A stretch of 64,000 nucleotides of DNA from Motilimonas pumila (lineage in GTDB: Bacteria > Pseudomonadota > Gammaproteobacteria > Enterobacterales > CBDFNC01): assembly GCF_003596335.1 (NCBI RefSeq), contig NZ_QZCH01000007.1, positions 88,311 to 152,310 of the forward strand, in the 5' to 3' direction. Numbering within the stretch: position 1 is the stretch's first letter; each line of letters starts with the position of its first letter. The notes under the pieces were generated by a model that did not search any database, was not told the origin of the DNA, and saw only the letters and a list, made by a program, of their open reading frames with translations. This document shows positions 43,904 to 52,788 of the stretch, piece after piece. Made by a program: the position numbers and the translations under genes.

Positions 43904-45448
43904 TTGAAAAAAATACGCACCAGTCATGTTTATATCGTTGTGACTCACCTTTTAGCTATCATTGCATTTTTCACCAGCTTACTGTCTGGCTTTCGTTTAG
44001 CTCAAGACAGTGATTTTGCCATTGCACTGCCAGCATTGTTTATGCCACAAGGTGATGTGTATTTTTGGCATGGCTTAAGTGCACTGTGCTGGTTGTTGGT
44101 GGTTATCTTATATTTAGGCTTCCATTTTTTAAGACCACAACCTTTGCGGATCAGCCCCAAAAGGCATCGTGTGATCCACCTGTTATATCTCCTTTTAGCG
44201 TTATCTTTTTGCTCGGGTGTGCTGCTCTATTTAGCTTTGCCAAATTTACCTTATCTATTTGTTCAGTTTTGTCATTATTGGCTCGCGTTACTGCTTATAG
44301 TCGTCGTCATTTGGCACCTTATTCAGCATCTTCAGCTTCCCATTAGTCAATGGTTAAAAGTATTTATACCAGGCCGACAGCCGTCAAATCAGCGGCGATA
44401 TCTGGTGCTGAGCGCGGCGGCTGTTGTTGCGATTACCGTGAGTTATGCGGTCAGTATTTTCTATCCAAAGTTAAGCCCTAAACTCGTCAGTAAGCCAAAA
44501 CACGTTGCGATTGCATTAGATGGCGAAGCGACTGAGTGGCAGCACATCACAGGTACTGACTTATTGGTAGCCCAAGGCGCGAAAGGCGCCATTAAAACGG
44601 TGATTTCGGCCAAAGCTATGCATGATGAGTCGGTCATTTATTTTCTGTTCCAATGGCAAGATAGCAGTGAAAACTTGACCCACTTACCGCTGATCAAAAC
44701 CGCTGCGGGTTGGCAAGTGCAGCACAATGGTTTCGGTCAAGACGACGAAATCGGTAATTACGAAGACAAGTTCGCTTTGATGATCAGTGATAATGCTCGC
44801 TTTGGCGCAGCAGGCTCCATTCATCTTGGCAGTCAACCTCTGGATAATGCTCCTCCTTCTCGCTCGGGCCGTGGCTACCACTATATGCAACAAGGCATGG
44901 CAGACATGTGGCAATGGAAAGCGTCAAGGCTTGGTCACATGGCGGTGCTCGATGACGATCATTTTGGTCAACCGGCTCCGGTTTGCCAGCACTGTCCGCG
45001 ATACACCGCAGGCTATCAAGCCGATCCAAAAGACAGCGGCGGCTACCGCATGAATTGGCAATGGTTTAGTGAAAGTACTGTGGTGCCGCTTCGCTTACCC
45101 ACTGCCGATGCCTGGCAGCGATTAGCGCAACGTAAACGTTTTGCTATCAGCTGGTGGGACACTGAGCCGTACAGTGAACATTTGGACAATTACCCCGTTG
45201 GCACGCAACTGCCGAGCGTACTATGGCTAGACAGTTTTGATGGTGACAGAGGGGACGTGAGAGCGAAAGCTCAATGGCATAAGGGCACTTGGACTCTCGA
45301 AATAGCGCGAGACCGAGATACTTACTCTGAGTTTGATATGGCACTGACGTCGGGGGTGTATCTTTGGCCTGCGACGTTTGATGCCAGTCAAACACAGCAT
45401 AGTTATCCGCAGCGTCCTTGGCAGTTAGTCATACAGGAGGGCTCATAA
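43904..45448 (+). CDS. Cytochrome b561-like membrane domain fused to an ethylbenzene-dehydrogenase-type haem domain
   Basis: A 514-residue predicted membrane haem protein. Residues 1-185 hold about five hydrophobic segments with His placed as in di-haem b-type cytochromes (THLLAIIAFFTS, FWHGLSALCW, HRVIHLLYLLLA, FCHYWLALLLIVVVIWHLIQH). Residues 195-510 match the EB_dh/DMSO-reductase gamma-like haem-binding family: an ALDGEATEWQ start, YFLFQWQDSS and DMWQWKASRLGH. The two parts suggest electron transfer between quinone and a periplasmic partner. Two close Cys (VCQHCPRY) add a possible metal or disulfide site. The start is TTG with AGGA upstream. The stop overlaps the next start (TAATG). Confidence 0.75.
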   Translation: MKKIRTSHVYIVVTHLLAIIAFFTSLLSGFRLAQDSDFAIALPALFMPQGDVYFWHGLSALCWLLVVILYLGFHFLRPQPLRISPKRHRVIHLLYLLLALSFCSGVLLYLALPNLPYLFVQFCHYWLALLLIVVVIWHLIQHLQLPISQWLKVFIPGRQPSNQRRYLVLSAAAVVAITVSYAVSIFYPKLSPKLVSKPKHVAIALDGEATEWQHITGTDLLVAQGAKGAIKTVISAKAMHDESVIYFLFQWQDSSENLTHLPLIKTAAGWQVQHNGFGQDDEIGNYEDKFALMISDNARFGAAGSIHLGSQPLDNAPPSRSGRGYHYMQQGMADMWQWKASRLGHMAVLDDDHFGQPAPVCQHCPRYTAGYQADPKDSGGYRMNWQWFSESTVVPLRLPTADAWQRLAQRKRFAISWWDTEPYSEHLDNYPVGTQLPSVLWLDSFDGDRGDVRAKAQWHKGTWTLEIARDRDTYSEFDMALTSGVYLWPATFDASQTQHSYPQRPWQLVIQEGS

Positions 45449-46113
45449 TGAAAGCACTATTGCTGCCTGCTGGGTTAACTCAAGTACTGCGCGCAATGAC
45501 GATAAGCCTAGCGGCTCTTGGTGGATTGGGGTGCGATGTGAATAGTCACAGTGTCGCGGGTGCTTCGAGCCGATTTACCAAGCTGACGCATCAAGGCGAA
45601 GCCGTGGCTGCCAAGTCTGGCCCTTGGCATTGTGTTTACGACCAAGTGCAAGGTTTGATGTGGGAAGTGAAGTCTGTGCAGGAGAATGCACACTATTACA
45701 AATCAACCTATTCTTGGTTTTTGGCCGAAAAGCCTTCACAACGCTTAGGTAGCTGCGGGGTAGGGCAAGGGTTTGTTCCTTGTCACAGCGAAGATTTGGT
45801 ACGCCTGCTTAATCAAATTAATTACTGCGGCAGTCAGCAATGGCGAGTACCCACAGCCCAAGAACTCACCTCATTAGTCAATGATGCTGCTTATCCCGGT
45901 AAAGCCAAAGTACCGGCTGGTTTATTTCCTCATACCGTGAAAGGTCCTTATTGGAGTAGCGATTTCCACCATTCTCAAATTACTACCGTGCACTTTGGTA
46001 GTGGCGAAATTGGCCGACTAGGGCCAAATAACGCAGCTTGGCTGCGATTGGTAAGCAGCGATGACTCTCTCAAACAGCATGCTGCAATACCCACTAGCGA
46101 CACTTTACATTAA
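45448..46113 (+). CDS. DUF1566 (Lcl C-terminal-like) exported protein
   Basis: A 221-residue protein coupled to the preceding haem protein by TAATG, with CAGGAGG upstream. The N-terminus is hydrophobic and ends ALGGLGCDVNS, a possible but non-canonical lipobox, so it is either a lipoprotein or plain exported. The body matches DUF1566/Lcl: GLMWEVKS, a WRVPTAQELTSLVN block, a PYWSSDFHHSQ block and the end AAWLRLVSS. The family function is unknown; such domains occur in adhesion and carbohydrate-linked proteins. Its tight coupling suggests it partners the EB_dh-type protein in the periplasm. Confidence 0.75.
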   Translation: MKALLLPAGLTQVLRAMTISLAALGGLGCDVNSHSVAGASSRFTKLTHQGEAVAAKSGPWHCVYDQVQGLMWEVKSVQENAHYYKSTYSWFLAEKPSQRLGSCGVGQGFVPCHSEDLVRLLNQINYCGSQQWRVPTAQELTSLVNDAAYPGKAKVPAGLFPHTVKGPYWSSDFHHSQITTVHFGSGEIGRLGPNNAAWLRLVSSDDSLKQHAAIPTSDTLH

Positions 46114-46152
46114 CCAAAGACATTCATGGAAATGAATGAGGAGTCTTAAATT

Positions 46153-48741
46153 GTGAATATTTCACATGGAAAGAAAACCTTCAAGCTAGCGCTTTTACCG
46201 TTAGCCCTCGCTGCCAGTTTTAGCGGTGCGAGTTATGCCGGAACCGGTCAAGTTCGTGTGGTCTGGGATCAAGACCCTGCTCGCAGTGCCGTCATTGGCT
46301 TTTCTCCTGTCGGCCAATCGAGCAACGCCTACGTGATGTATGGTAGCGACACTAATGAGACTAACTGGAGCAAAAAGTCGGTCACCGCAAGCTACAGTTT
46401 TGACGCTGGGTTTGATAGTGAATTTGTACGTTTAGCGAACCTCACCCCCGACAGTAAAGTCTTTTTTAAAGTCTGTGACGATAGCGGCTGTGGCAGTTTA
46501 TACAACTTTAAAACGGCGCCAGCCAGCAGCAGCGACTTTACCTTTATCGCCGGTGGTGACTCTCGCAGTAATCCGTCGGTACGCCGCAGTGGTAACAAGC
46601 TAGTCGCAAAGTCTCGACCTTTGTTTGTGATGTTTGGCGGTGATTTAACGTACGGCAACGAAGCCCATGAAATATCCGCTTGGCTAGATGACTGGCAGTA
46701 CACTTTTACCAGTGACGTGATTGACGGTAAAAGTTATAAAACGGTATACCCTTTGATTCCTGCTGTGGGTAACCATGAAAAATATGACCAGACCTTTATG
46801 TGTAAAGTGTTTGGTATCGATTCCAATAAAGACGGTCGCTGTACTTTAGATGACACGTATTTTGCGGTTAACGTCGGCGGTAACCAGCTGCGCGTTTATA
46901 CGCTCAATACAGAATTTAGAAACTCAGGCTACTCAAGTGAGTGGAGCCGCCAAAAAAGCTGGTTGAGCAGTGATCTAGCAGCGAAAGGCGCAAGTGCCAC
47001 ATGGCGTGTTGGGCAATATCATAAGCCAATGTTCCCTCGAACAACGTCAAAGAGCTACGTCAACAGTAAAATGTTTGAATGGGCGAATGACTTTTACAAC
47101 AAGAAGATGAACCTAGTGGTGGAGTCAGACAGCCACCTGGTGAAATATTCTTGGCCCGTAAAACCTGCCAGTAATGATATGCAGAAAGTCAGTGCGGGTA
47201 CGGTATTTATTGGTGAAGGGAGCTGGGGCGCGCCAACTCGCCCGGCAGACCGTTACTCAGATTGGATTGCAGATCAAAGCAGTTTTGCACAATTTAAAAT
47301 CGTCCAGATGAAGGGTGAGCAAATGTTGGTGCGCACCGCTCGCTTTAGCAGCAACGCACAAACATTAGCCTTGAGTAGTCGCGATGCCGATCCTTTATCG
47401 CTGCCTTCAGGTCTCAGCATTTGGAATGCAGCGAGTGTTGGACAAGTCTATACCCTAGCCAAAGACAGCGCTGGTCGAACGATTGTTGCCACTGGCGCAG
47501 TCGATTTGTCGGCTCAATTTAGCAATAGTTGTCAAGAGTTAACGTGTCGTTTTGATGCGAGCAATTCAACCGGTGAGCAGCTTACTTACAGCTGGAGTTT
47601 TGGCGATGGTAGCAGCGCAACGGGCCAAAAAGCAGACCATAAGTTTGCCGCTGCAGGTAGCTATAGCGTTAAGCTGACTGTGACGGATAAAGCCGGCAAA
47701 ACCAAAAGCCAAACTCAAACCGTGACGGTGAAAAAGTCCGATCCAGCAGATGCTATTTTAACCAACAAGGTCGCTAAAACAGGATTGTCAGGCGCTAAAT
47801 CAAGCAGTCAATACTTCACTTATCAAAGTAACAGTACTGGCAAACTGCAAATTGCCACTTCTGGTGGCAGTGGCGATGTGGATATGTTTGTAAAATTTGG
47901 CGGTCAACCTAGCAGTAACAGCTATGATTGTCGTCCTTACAAAAATGGTAACGCGGAGACTTGTGAGTTTGCTGCGGCTAAAGTGGGCACTTATCATGTG
48001 ATGTTAAACGGCTACCAAGATTACGCCGGTGTATCACTGCGAGTTATCGCTGCCGACAGTCAAGGTAATCAGCAGCCAAATGCTCAATTCTCCAGCACCA
48101 ATAATGGCTTATCGGTGTCGTTCAAAGACGCAAGCCAAGACGCTGACGGCCAAATCTCATCGCGGTCGTGGGACTTTGGGGACGGCGCCAGTGCCACGCA
48201 AACTAACCCATCACACACATACAGCAAAGCGGGCAGCTACAGCGTTACGTTAACCGTGACAGATAACGCCGGCGCGAGCGCCAGCCAAACTCAAACCATT
48301 ACTGTGACTGCAACTGACACAGGTGGCGCGACAGCATGGTCAAGTGACAAAGTGTATGTGGCGAAATCCTTAGTGACGCATAAAGGTAAAACTTACCAAG
48401 CCCAGTGGTGGAACCAAGGCAATGAGCCTGGCACATCTCAATGGGGCCCATGGGAATTAGTGTCAGGTGGTAATGGTCCGACACCGTCGCCAACCCTCGC
48501 GCCTAACCCCACGCCATTGCCGAGTATTACGCCGAGTGTGAGCCCAACGGTGGCACCGACAGACGGCCCTGTTACAGGCTGTAACGGGGTGGATGCTTGG
48601 AATACTAGCACCAGTTACGTTATTGGCGATGAAGTGAGTTACAACAATCAGCTTTGGCGAGCGACTTGGTACAACGCCAATCTTGCACCAGGTTCAAGCA
48701 ATGCATGGAGTAGCTGGGAGTTGGTCAGCGCTTGTAACTAA
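46153..48741 (+). CDS. Secreted purple-acid-phosphatase-like metallophosphoesterase with PKD, PPC and two CBM5/12 domains
   Basis: An 862-residue exported protein. Signal peptide about 1-29 (ending GASYA). A Fn3-like PAP N-domain (30-125) precedes a calcineurin-like metallophosphoesterase (130-420) with FIAGGDSRS, MFGGDLTYG, PAVGNHEKY, QYHKPMF and ESDSHLVKY, the last replacing the usual GHxHxYER. Then come PKD (about 455-525, YSWSFGDGS), PPC (530-630, SNSYDCRPYKNGN), a second PKD (640-715, SWDFGDGAS), a CBM5/12 domain (720-770), a Pro/Thr linker and a second CBM5/12 domain (about 810-862). Phosphomonoesterase or diesterase activity on polymer-bound substrate is inferred. The start is GTG after AGGAG. 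Confidence 0.82.
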   Translation: MNISHGKKTFKLALLPLALAASFSGASYAGTGQVRVVWDQDPARSAVIGFSPVGQSSNAYVMYGSDTNETNWSKKSVTASYSFDAGFDSEFVRLANLTPDSKVFFKVCDDSGCGSLYNFKTAPASSSDFTFIAGGDSRSNPSVRRSGNKLVAKSRPLFVMFGGDLTYGNEAHEISAWLDDWQYTFTSDVIDGKSYKTVYPLIPAVGNHEKYDQTFMCKVFGIDSNKDGRCTLDDTYFAVNVGGNQLRVYTLNTEFRNSGYSSEWSRQKSWLSSDLAAKGASATWRVGQYHKPMFPRTTSKSYVNSKMFEWANDFYNKKMNLVVESDSHLVKYSWPVKPASNDMQKVSAGTVFIGEGSWGAPTRPADRYSDWIADQSSFAQFKIVQMKGEQMLVRTARFSSNAQTLALSSRDADPLSLPSGLSIWNAASVGQVYTLAKDSAGRTIVATGAVDLSAQFSNSCQELTCRFDASNSTGEQLTYSWSFGDGSSATGQKADHKFAAAGSYSVKLTVTDKAGKTKSQTQTVTVKKSDPADAILTNKVAKTGLSGAKSSSQYFTYQSNSTGKLQIATSGGSGDVDMFVKFGGQPSSNSYDCRPYKNGNAETCEFAAAKVGTYHVMLNGYQDYAGVSLRVIAADSQGNQQPNAQFSSTNNGLSVSFKDASQDADGQISSRSWDFGDGASATQTNPSHTYSKAGSYSVTLTVTDNAGASASQTQTITVTATDTGGATAWSSDKVYVAKSLVTHKGKTYQAQWWNQGNEPGTSQWGPWELVSGGNGPTPSPTLAPNPTPLPSITPSVSPTVAPTDGPVTGCNGVDAWNTSTSYVIGDEVSYNNQLWRATWYNANLAPGSSNAWSSWELVSACN

Positions 48742-48840
48742 GAAGTAAGGCTTGTACATCCAGTACGGCCTGATCATCAGGGGCAGCGAGCAGGAAGTAC
48801 GTTAGCCCCTTTATAACATTAATAACAAGGAAGAAAATCA

Positions 48841-50889
48841 ATGAATCGATTCAGCAAAACGTGGCTGGCTCTTGCCGTCGCGGCAGGGTGTAGCGGTCAA
48901 GTATTCGCCAACACAGTGGACATCGAGCTTGCCGATATTGCAGCGCAGATGGAAACCGCTAAACCGGCCATTTCGGCAACGCAAGTGGCAGCGAGCATCA
49001 GCTTAACCAGTACTGAGCAGCAGGCGGTTGAGATTTATGAGCCCGGTTCACCTTTTATTAAGTTGCACGTCAAGCAACTTAGTTTGCCAAAGGGCATGGC
49101 CCTTGAAATAAAAAGTGGCACAGGGGAAGAAATTTACCACTATGGACCAGGTCTGAACACAGCCAAAAACTTTGATGCCGATAAAGGCGATAAGCCAGGC
49201 GGCGCTTTTACAGCGCTATCGATTTCTGATGACACTGTCTTACTGCGCCTTATTGGCCAAAGAAAAGCCGGTGACAATACCCCGATTGAAGTTGTGGTGG
49301 ACAGTTACTATCGCGGCTTAACCCAAGATGAAGTCAGCAACAGTAATAGCTTTCTTGGTGAGATAGGTTTGGAGTCTACCTGTGGCACATCAGATTACGA
49401 ATACGTAGGTTGTTATGAGGACTCGCACCCGGTTGAATATGCGCACAGTAAACCTGTGGGTAAACTTTACATGGGTGGCTCGGTATGTACCGCATGGAAA
49501 GTGGGGCCGGGGAATACCTTCTTAACCAATAATCACTGTATTGAAAACCAGCAAGTGGCGAATGGCTCAGAATTGGTTTTAAACTACCAGTACAAGACCT
49601 GTGGCAGTTCACAAGCTGCAAGCAATGTAAAGCTGGTGGTAGACCAAGTTATTGCGACCGACTCAAGCTACGATTTCACCTTGTTTAGTGTGAAAAACCC
49701 GGCTCTTGCCAGTGAGTTTGGCTACTTGGGTCTTGATCCAAGAACCCCAAGTAAAGGCGAGCGCATTTACATTCCACAGCACCCAAATGGCTCAAGGAAA
49801 AAACTGAGTATTTTTAGTGATGTCAACAATAATGGCATGTGTCAAATTGACGTTGCAAGCGTGAATGACGCTACACCAGGGCAAGATACTGGCTATAAAT
49901 GTGATACCGAAGGCGGTTCTTCAGGTTCGCCTGTTATCGCGGCGTCGTCCAATAATGCTATTGCTTTACACCATAAAGGCGGTTGCGGTTACGCCACCAA
50001 CAAGGGGGTGCAAATAGCGAAAATCTGGCCGAAAATCAGTAACTATTTCAATGGTGTGCCGACTAGTGGGGTAGGTAATGGTGGCGGTAACGGCAACCAA
50101 TTACCACAAGCGAAGTTCAGCGCCAGCTGTACTGAATTAAGTTGTGATTTTTCGGCCGCGCAATCAAGCGACAGTGATGGCAACATTGTCAGTTATAACT
50201 GGACCTTTGGTGACGGCACCACCGCCACTGGCAAAACCGTTTCTCATACCTACTTAGCCAGCGGCAGTTACAGCGCTAAATTAGTGGTGACGGACAACCA
50301 GTCAGGCTCTACTTCTGTGGTTAAAACCGTGTCTGTCAAGCCATCTGGTCCCGTCGATAATACGCTTCAAAAAGGCGTCGCCAAAGCCGTTAGCGGCGCT
50401 AAGTCTAGCAAAACCACCCTGCAATACGTATTAGATGAGGCAGCGGATAACCTCACCATAAATATCAGTGGCGGTACCGGTGATGCTGACTTGTACGTGA
50501 AATTTGGCAGCGCACCTACGTCAAATAGTTACGATTGTCGTCCTTACAAAAATGGTAACTCAGAATCTTGTCAGTTTAGCCAAGCTCAAGCGGGTACTTA
50601 CTTTGTGCAGTTGGTCGGTTATGCCAACTTTAGCAATGTGAGCGTAGTGGCGGATCATACGGCTGCAACTGGTGGCGGCACTGGCGGCGGAACGGGTGGT
50701 GGCACCGGTGGTGGAACAGGCAGTTGTGGCGATGTAGCGACGTGGTCAAGTTCTCAGGTGTACAACACAGGCGATCAAGCTGCCGTTGCCGGTAACATTT
50801 ACCAAGCGCAATGGTGGAGTAAAGCGCAAGATCCTGCCACTAACAGTGGTCAATGGCAGGTGTGGCAGCTAGTGAGCAGTTGTCAATAA
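48841..50889 (+). CDS. Secreted trypsin-fold serine protease with PKD, PPC and CBM5/12 domains
   Basis: A 682-residue exported protease, with signal peptide 1-23 (CSGQVFA|N). The propeptide-like region 24-170 precedes a chymotrypsin-fold domain (175-400) with catalytic His232 (TNNHCIE), Asp278 (SSYDFTLF) and Ser361 (GGSSGSP), resembling lysyl endopeptidase-type enzymes. A PKD domain (425-500), PPC (505-605), Gly/Thr linker (GGGTGGGTGGG) and a CBM5/12 domain (635-682) follow. The PPC motif is nearly the same as in the flanking genes. AAGGAAG precedes ATG. Confidence 0.87.
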   Translation: MNRFSKTWLALAVAAGCSGQVFANTVDIELADIAAQMETAKPAISATQVAASISLTSTEQQAVEIYEPGSPFIKLHVKQLSLPKGMALEIKSGTGEEIYHYGPGLNTAKNFDADKGDKPGGAFTALSISDDTVLLRLIGQRKAGDNTPIEVVVDSYYRGLTQDEVSNSNSFLGEIGLESTCGTSDYEYVGCYEDSHPVEYAHSKPVGKLYMGGSVCTAWKVGPGNTFLTNNHCIENQQVANGSELVLNYQYKTCGSSQAASNVKLVVDQVIATDSSYDFTLFSVKNPALASEFGYLGLDPRTPSKGERIYIPQHPNGSRKKLSIFSDVNNNGMCQIDVASVNDATPGQDTGYKCDTEGGSSGSPVIAASSNNAIALHHKGGCGYATNKGVQIAKIWPKISNYFNGVPTSGVGNGGGNGNQLPQAKFSASCTELSCDFSAAQSSDSDGNIVSYNWTFGDGTTATGKTVSHTYLASGSYSAKLVVTDNQSGSTSVVKTVSVKPSGPVDNTLQKGVAKAVSGAKSSKTTLQYVLDEAADNLTINISGGTGDADLYVKFGSAPTSNSYDCRPYKNGNSESCQFSQAQAGTYFVQLVGYANFSNVSVVADHTAATGGGTGGGTGGGTGGGTGSCGDVATWSSSQVYNTGDQAAVAGNIYQAQWWSKAQDPATNSGQWQVWQLVSSCQ

Positions 50890-50892
50890 GGA

Positions 50893-50917
50893 TTTAACTC
50901 AGCCTGACTGAGTTAAA
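50893..50917. terminator. Hairpin after the serine-protease gene
   Basis: TTTAACTCAG-CCTGA-CTGAGTTAAA is a perfect 10-bp stem starting 4 bases past the stop. No T-run follows, so it is a processing/stability hairpin or a weak terminator before the astacin gene. Confidence 0.5.
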
Positions 50918-50997
50918 TGGCACTGAGTGGTGAGACTGTAGCGGTCTGCTCGGTGCCAGTTCAACGGGCTAAGGCCCACATTTAACAAGGAAGAAAA

Positions 50998-52470
50998 ATG
51001 AAATTCAAACTCGCACCCATCGCACTGGCATTATTGGCTGGTCCGGTGTTGGCAAACAGTGCCTCGGAAGAAATCATTAACGCAAACTTTGTCGAGCAAA
51101 GTGAAGAGCAAGCAACGATTTACGGCTCCAACGAACAGATCAGTTATCAGCGAAAAGAGCTAGACGGTAAATCTCTTGCCGTTTACGAAGGCGATATTAT
51201 TTTAGGTGAGCACCAAGAGGTGCAAAGTAAAGGGGCCGATCCTCTCACAGTAAAACCATACAGTGATAATCAATTTGAAGCCTCCTGGGGAGGACGTACA
51301 ACTTGGCCAAATGGCGTTGTGCCTTACGTTATCAACAGTGCTGTTCCAGCCCAAGACGTGACGACGATTAAAGCGGCGATGAAATGGATTGAAGAGGCGG
51401 CAAATGTAACGTTTGTCGAGCGCGGCGCGCAAACCAGTTACATCAATATTATCCGTGGTGATGGCTGTTACTCTATGGTGGGTCGCATTGGCCGTAAGCA
51501 AGACCTGTCGATTGGCAGAGGCTGTGGCACCAGAGGTATTGTTGCCCATGAATTTTTACATGCTTTAGGTTTCTATCATGAGCAGTCTCGCGCCGATCGT
51601 GATAATCACGTGAATATTTTGTGGCAAAATATTCGCCCGGGTATGGAGTCTAACTTTAATAAAGGCGCAGCGGTCACCGCATCAATAGGCCCGTACGATG
51701 TAAAGTCTATTATGCACTATGGTTACAAAGCCTTTAGCACGAATGGCCAACCAACCATTACGTCAAAAGATCCGAATGTGCCGAACACCGCGCTGGGCCA
51801 ACGTCAGTTCCTCACCGATTTAGACATAGCCGCATTACAAGAAATTTATGGTAAACCAACAGGCGGCACTGTGCCAACGCCGACGCCTCCACCCCCCGTA
51901 AATAGCAAGTTAACCAATGGCGCGAGCGTTGCTGCTTCTGGTACCAAGGGTGGCGATGTTTTTTACAGCATTGATGTACCCAGTTCGGGCACGCTGAATG
52001 TATCCATTAGCGGTGGCACGGGTGATGCCGATTTGTACGTCAAAGGTGGCAGTAAACCGTCGACGAATAGTTACGATTGTCGACCATATAAAGATGGCAA
52101 CAGTGAATCGTGTTCGATTGCGAATGCCAAAGGTACTTACCATATTATGCTGCGTGGTTACGCAAACTTTAGCAATGTTACCTTAACGGCAAGCTATACC
52201 GCGGGACCTTTTCCGACGATTGCGCCAACTATTACGCCAACCATTACGCCGACTATTACGCCAACAGTGTCACCGACACAGCCACCGGTCACGTTACCGC
52301 CAACGGGTAACTGTGGTAACGCCTGGAGCGCAAGCACAGTGTATAACTCAGGTGATACAGTGAGCTTAGCCGGCAGTCAATACAAGGCTAACTGGTGGAC
52401 GAAAGGCGAAAGCCCTGCCGAGAATAGCGGTCAATGGCAAGTATGGAGCTTGGTCGGTAACTGTTCATAA
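50998..52470 (+). CDS. Secreted astacin-family (M12A) metalloprotease with PPC and CBM5/12 domains
   Basis: A 490-residue exported zinc protease with signal peptide 1-19 (AGPVLA|N) and a propeptide to about 92. The catalytic domain (95-290) has HEFLHALGFYHEQSRADRD with zinc ligands His184, His188 and His194 and catalytic Glu185, plus the Met-turn SIMHY (Met239, Tyr241). PPC (300-388) contains SYDCRPYKDGN. A TPTITP-type repeated linker (395-435) leads to a CBM5/12 domain (438-490). AAGGAAG precedes ATG, exactly as in the upstream protease gene. Confidence 0.92.
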   Translation: MKFKLAPIALALLAGPVLANSASEEIINANFVEQSEEQATIYGSNEQISYQRKELDGKSLAVYEGDIILGEHQEVQSKGADPLTVKPYSDNQFEASWGGRTTWPNGVVPYVINSAVPAQDVTTIKAAMKWIEEAANVTFVERGAQTSYINIIRGDGCYSMVGRIGRKQDLSIGRGCGTRGIVAHEFLHALGFYHEQSRADRDNHVNILWQNIRPGMESNFNKGAAVTASIGPYDVKSIMHYGYKAFSTNGQPTITSKDPNVPNTALGQRQFLTDLDIAALQEIYGKPTGGTVPTPTPPPPVNSKLTNGASVAASGTKGGDVFYSIDVPSSGTLNVSISGGTGDADLYVKGGSKPSTNSYDCRPYKDGNSESCSIANAKGTYHIMLRGYANFSNVTLTASYTAGPFPTIAPTITPTITPTITPTVSPTQPPVTLPPTGNCGNAWSASTVYNSGDTVSLAGSQYKANWWTKGESPAENSGQWQVWSLVGNCS

Positions 52471-52529
52471 TAGCGTGTATTCAAGCTTAATATTTTGGCC
52501 AAGGTTTATGGCTAAATAAGATAGTTAAC

Positions 52530-52581
52530 AAACATTGTCTGTCAAAACTGTCAGGCAATGTTTTATCTTCGAAAGATAAAA
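52530..52581 (+). terminator. Two overlapping hairpins after the astacin gene
   Basis: AAACATTGTCTG (52530-52541) pairs with CAGGCAATGTTT (52552-52563) with one G-T pair and runs into TTTT, giving a plausible terminator. Immediately after, TTTTATCTT-CGA-AAGATAAAA (52561-52581) is a perfect 9-bp hairpin sharing the T-run, so the two structures compete. They lie 60-110 bases past the astacin stop. Confidence 0.6.
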
Positions 52582-52788
52582 TGGTGGATATACATTGCGT
52601 TGTTATTTGGACTGACGAACGATTTCGCTGAGAACCCTTCATTTTGTGCAATGATAGAACCTACTTAAAGGTGAATACCAAGTGAAACTTTGTTCAGCTG
52701 TTTGGCGTATCCTTGACTTAAACTTGACTCACTGGTCAACTATGGCGGCAGTTAGGTAGTAATATCTCGCTATTCAAGGAAGAGGAGC

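Noticed and set aside
52222..52275. Short tandem DNA repeat (ACNCCNACNATTACG-like units)
   Set aside because: It codes the TPTITP interdomain linker of the astacin; no sign of a separate repeat element.
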